Of a stretch of DNA of 25,425 bases, positions 23,941 to 25,425 are shown piece by piece. Source of the DNA: a virus. The stretch covers positions 1 to 25,425 of IMG/VR virus record IMGVR_UViG_3300045912_000040. One strand, given 5' to 3'. How positions within the stretch are numbered: position 1 is the stretch's first letter; every line of letters begins with the position of its first letter. Position numbers and translations under genes: made by a program. Under the pieces are notes generated by a model. That model was not told the DNA's origin. It saw only the letters and a list, made by a program, of their open reading frames with translations, and ran no database searches.

Positions 23941-23956
23941 ATTAGAAACCTAGTTT

Positions 23957-24256
23957 TTAAAACAGTTTTTTCAGTATTTTTCGATTTTCGGTCAAAATTT
24001 TTGCAAGTTGGTCGATCATAACTTCTTCCAACTCATGTGGAAGGCCGCTTTGTTTGTAGCTGCATCTTTCAAAAGAACTGTGGAAAATTTCATGGCAAAG
24101 AGTCTCTAACCAAAGGTTAGAACCCACAGGAATGTCCTGATTTATGACTATCCGCATCTTTCCGTATTCGCATAGGCCTGCTTCATTTGGCGAGAGTTTG
24201 CCAGTTACGACCTGCCATTTCTGGCCGAAAATGTCGAGTTTTGCCACTTTTTTCAT
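23957..24256 (-). CDS. Small HExxH zinc metallopeptidase
   Basis: A 99-residue protein with a zinc-metallopeptidase signature: LWLETLCHEIFHSSF (His55, Glu56, His59) and a later acidic HELEEVMIDQLAKIL, whose Glu77 or Glu78 could be the third ligand. It resembles the small ImmA/SprT-like gluzincins often found in phage early regions. No HTH domain is attached. ImmA-type enzymes cleave repressors, but no repressor is visible here. The ATG at 24256 lacks its own good ribosome site; it overlaps the TGA of a short upstream frame as ATGA, which suggests coupled translation. Confidence 0.8.
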   Translation of the reverse strand: MKKVAKLDIFGQKWQVVTGKLSPNEAGLCEYGKMRIVINQDIPVGSNLWLETLCHEIFHSSFERCSYKQSGLPHELEEVMIDQLAKILTENRKILKKLF

Positions 24257-24336
24257 AAAGGACAGCCCATGGGCCGAATCACCCGGTAAAGGATTGGGAG
24301 TGCGAGGGCCCAGGACTGTGTTTTAATAATCGTCAC
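24253..24336 (-). CDS. Possible 27-residue leader ORF coupled to the metallopeptidase
   Basis: GTG at 24336 follows a perfect AAGGAGG site at 6-nt spacing, and the frame closes with TGA at 24255-24253, overlapping the metallopeptidase ATG as ATGA. The peptide starts MTIIKTQSWALALP and ends RPMGCPL. Because the metallopeptidase has no ribosome site of its own, this frame may exist mainly to load ribosomes. Part of it lies in a GC-rich block that may be a repeat element, so a coding role for the peptide itself is uncertain. Confidence 0.5.
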   Translation of the reverse strand: MTIIKTQSWALALPILYRVIRPMGCPL

Positions 24337-24353
24337 AAGAAGCCTCCTTAAAA

Positions 24354-25130
24354 TCAACAAGGTCTTACAAATTTATCCCTTAGGGCGAGTTTGCAAGAGG
24401 ACCCGCAATCCGTACACAAAAGCCGCTGATAGCGTTGCGTGGTCGTAGTTCTCATTCCATTTTTTATGAGAGACAGAGATCCACAAGTAGGGCACCTTGT
24501 TCCCTCCAAAGACCATAAGTTATGATTTGGCATATTCTTAACAAAAGGTCTAAGTTTTAAAAATACCTGCTCAAGGGTTTTTACGTCCTGCTTACAATAC
24601 TTTTCCATAGCGGATAAAGACCTCTCACAGCCAAGCCATATCTTTTCCCAAAGCTCCCAGCCGCCATTTTCCATCTTCTTTTCGGATGCAGTCAGTTCCG
24701 CCAAATCATTTAGCCTATTTCCAATTGTAAATAGATTGCCTTTGGCAAGTGCTTTTGTGTCCATGTGGGGAATAGTGGGGAGTGTTTCTAGTCCGTGAAA
24801 CAAAAGCCTTGTCTGGATAAATTTCCAGTCAAATTTTTTCCCATTCTGGGTTACCACTCCGTCTGCCGCTTTAATAATTTTAAGAAATTCTTGTAGGACA
24901 TATCTGTCGTCGTTTTTATCTGTTTTCCAATTCGGCCCGTCCCAAGCCCGAATCATGTTCACTTTCTTTTTGCCCAGTTCTTTCCAGCCAATACAAAGAA
25001 CTGAATTTATCGTGGCCTTCAAAGAACTTCCTGGCCAGTCGTCTATGCGCGGAAGGTATTTCAAAACTTGTCTTAAGTTAGGCAAAGTCTCTATATCAAA
25101 TACAATAATTCGAGGCTTCCCCAACTCCAT
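24354..25130 (-). CDS. DEDDy 3'-5' exonuclease (RNase H-like) with C-terminal zinc ribbon
   Basis: A 258-residue protein. Exo I is VFDIETLP (Asp12, Glu14), Exo II is QNGKKFDWKF (Asp101), and Exo III is YCKQDVKTLEQVF (Tyr178-x3-Asp182), the DEDDy form seen in DnaQ/YprB-like and family B polymerase proofreading domains. The tail has two CxxC pairs, CPTC (213-216) and CTDC (239-242), a zinc ribbon likely to bind nucleic acid. I chose the ATG at 25130, preceded by GGGGGG at good spacing, over a TTG at 25166. No polymerase domain is attached. Possible roles are replication repair or host DNA/RNA processing. It is the first gene after the right-hand Fur-like site. Confidence 0.87.
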   Translation of the reverse strand: MELGKPRIIVFDIETLPNLRQVLKYLPRIDDWPGSSLKATINSVLCIGWKELGKKKVNMIRAWDGPNWKTDKNDDRYVLQEFLKIIKAADGVVTQNGKKFDWKFIQTRLLFHGLETLPTIPHMDTKALAKGNLFTIGNRLNDLAELTASEKKMENGGWELWEKIWLGCERSLSAMEKYCKQDVKTLEQVFLKLRPFVKNMPNHNLWSLEGTRCPTCGSLSLIKNGMRTTTTQRYQRLLCTDCGSSCKLALRDKFVRPC

Positions 25131-25213
25131 AATACCCCCCGAACAAATTTCAGCATCTTTCCCCAACTTATTTAAGATAATTTAAGATTCTGGACTTAAT
25201 TCTGAAACTTAAT

Positions 25214-25228
25214 TGAAAATGATTCTCA
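25214..25228. promoter_or_regulatory. Fur-like palindromic operator, copy 3
   Basis: TGAAAATGATTCTCA, 12 of 14 matches to the Fur 7-1-7 consensus, flanked by AAT and ATT so that the dyad extends further (TTGAAAATGATTCTCAA). It lies ~85 bp upstream of the exonuclease start in the minus direction, where an operator would be expected. Confidence 0.55.
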
Positions 25229-25338
25229 ATTTCTAAAATGAATAATAAGCCAGTTTATATTCATCCCGCGCATATTTCAATTAGAGGTCTAGTAGAGTCG
25301 GTGTATTCGTTTTTAAATCTAATATAAGGGGTCCCTAT

Positions 25339-25367
25339 CTCGAATTTACCCCGCATAGAAATTCGAG
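25339..25367. repeat. Perfect 9-bp inverted repeat, 11-nt loop
   Basis: CTCGAATTT (25339-25347) and AAATTCGAG (25359-25367) separated by 11 nt. There is no U-tract on either side, so it is not a standard terminator. It has the same loop length as the repeat 23 bp further right. Confidence 0.6.
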
Positions 25368-25390
25368 TTGCGCACGGTCGCCAGTGATTT

Positions 25391-25423
25391 CGCATACTTA
25401 GCTCACTCCCCCCTAAGTATGCG
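25391..25423. repeat. Perfect 11-bp inverted repeat, 11-nt loop
   Basis: CGCATACTTAG (25391-25401) and CTAAGTATGCG (25413-25423) with an 11-nt C-rich loop. It ends 2 bp before the window edge, so a plus-strand U-tract cannot be excluded. It could be a terminator of a rightward gene outside, a recombination core or a protein-binding site. Confidence 0.65.
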
Positions 25424-25425
25424 GA

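Larger units (their letters stand above)
23439..23956. other. 518-bp non-coding region between metallopeptidase and helicase
   Basis: No credible coding frame is present on either strand. From left to right it holds a minus-strand leader for the helicase, a plus-strand promoter-terminator pair, a 16-bp palindrome, a run of A12-T-A6-T8 with a nearby TCGGCC/GGCCGA pair, a CCTAG-TTTTTAAAA direct repeat copy, and two Fur-like palindromes. A perfect TTGACA on the minus strand (23501-23496) has only a poor -10 (TAGCAT, 15-nt spacing). The region is a candidate regulatory hub and possible replication origin, given the helicase beside it. Confidence 0.7.
25131..25425. other. Non-coding right end with operator and inverted repeats
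   Basis: About 295 bp with no supported gene. It holds the third Fur-like palindrome and two perfect inverted repeats. A 29-codon plus-strand frame from 25238 lacks a ribosome site. An AT-rich stretch at 25165-25240 should contain the minus-strand promoter of the exonuclease, but I cannot identify a good -35/-10 pair. Confidence 0.6.

Noticed and set aside
25238-25327. A 29-codon plus-strand ORF after the right-hand Fur-like site
   Set aside because: There is no ribosome site before the ATG, no recognisable sequence and no following gene in view.
25330-25425. tRNA or tRNA-derived attachment site
   Set aside because: The stems do not form a cloverleaf, and I see no T-loop or anticodon arm.

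Overview
The window is a contiguous piece of a tailed-phage genome (or prophage) with siphovirus-type HK97/lambda-like morphogenesis genes. Essentially every gene lies on the minus strand, so the genes read from right to left. Base composition is moderately AT-rich. The tail-tip set (DUF1833-type protein, NlpC/P60 peptidase, lambda J-like protein) is typical of phages of Gram-negative bacteria. I cannot name the host from the sequence.

Right part, about 21.8-25.4 kb, early/replication side: a DEDDy exonuclease with a C-terminal zinc ribbon, a possible 27-residue coupled leader ORF, a small HExxH metallopeptidase, a 518-bp AT-rich non-coding region, and an SF3/D5-type helicase. The non-coding region carries two Fur-like palindromes, A/T runs and a plus-strand promoter-hairpin pair that may define a small RNA. 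A third copy of the same palindrome precedes the exonuclease. The outer right end holds two perfect inverted repeats with equal 11-nt loops.

Middle, about 9.9-21.8 kb, packaging and head: a small unknown protein, TerS, TerL, ClpP-type prohead protease, HK97-fold major capsid protein, a probable head accessory protein, a 77-residue protein and the portal. The portal lies after the capsid gene, which is not the usual order. Next comes an accessory block between portal and connector: a collagen-like fibre protein, two smaller proteins that share its C-terminal domain, a beta-repeat protein, a concanavalin-like protein, one unknown, and a probable permuted papain-fold peptidase.

Left part, 1-9.9 kb, neck and tail: gp6-like connector, head closure protein, tail completion protein, tail terminator, tail tube, and tail assembly chaperone. 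The chaperone has a clear -1 programmed frameshift at TTTGGGAAAC. Then follow a 750-residue tape measure, a small tail protein, a DUF1833 protein, NlpC/P60 peptidase and the J-like tail-tip protein, which runs off the left edge.

Many junctions are ATGA or TAATG overlaps, so the late genes form long translationally coupled units. Stem-loops follow directly after the major capsid, head accessory and tail tube genes, which suggests transcript tuning of the most abundant structural proteins. No integrase, repressor, DNA polymerase or obvious holin is visible here.
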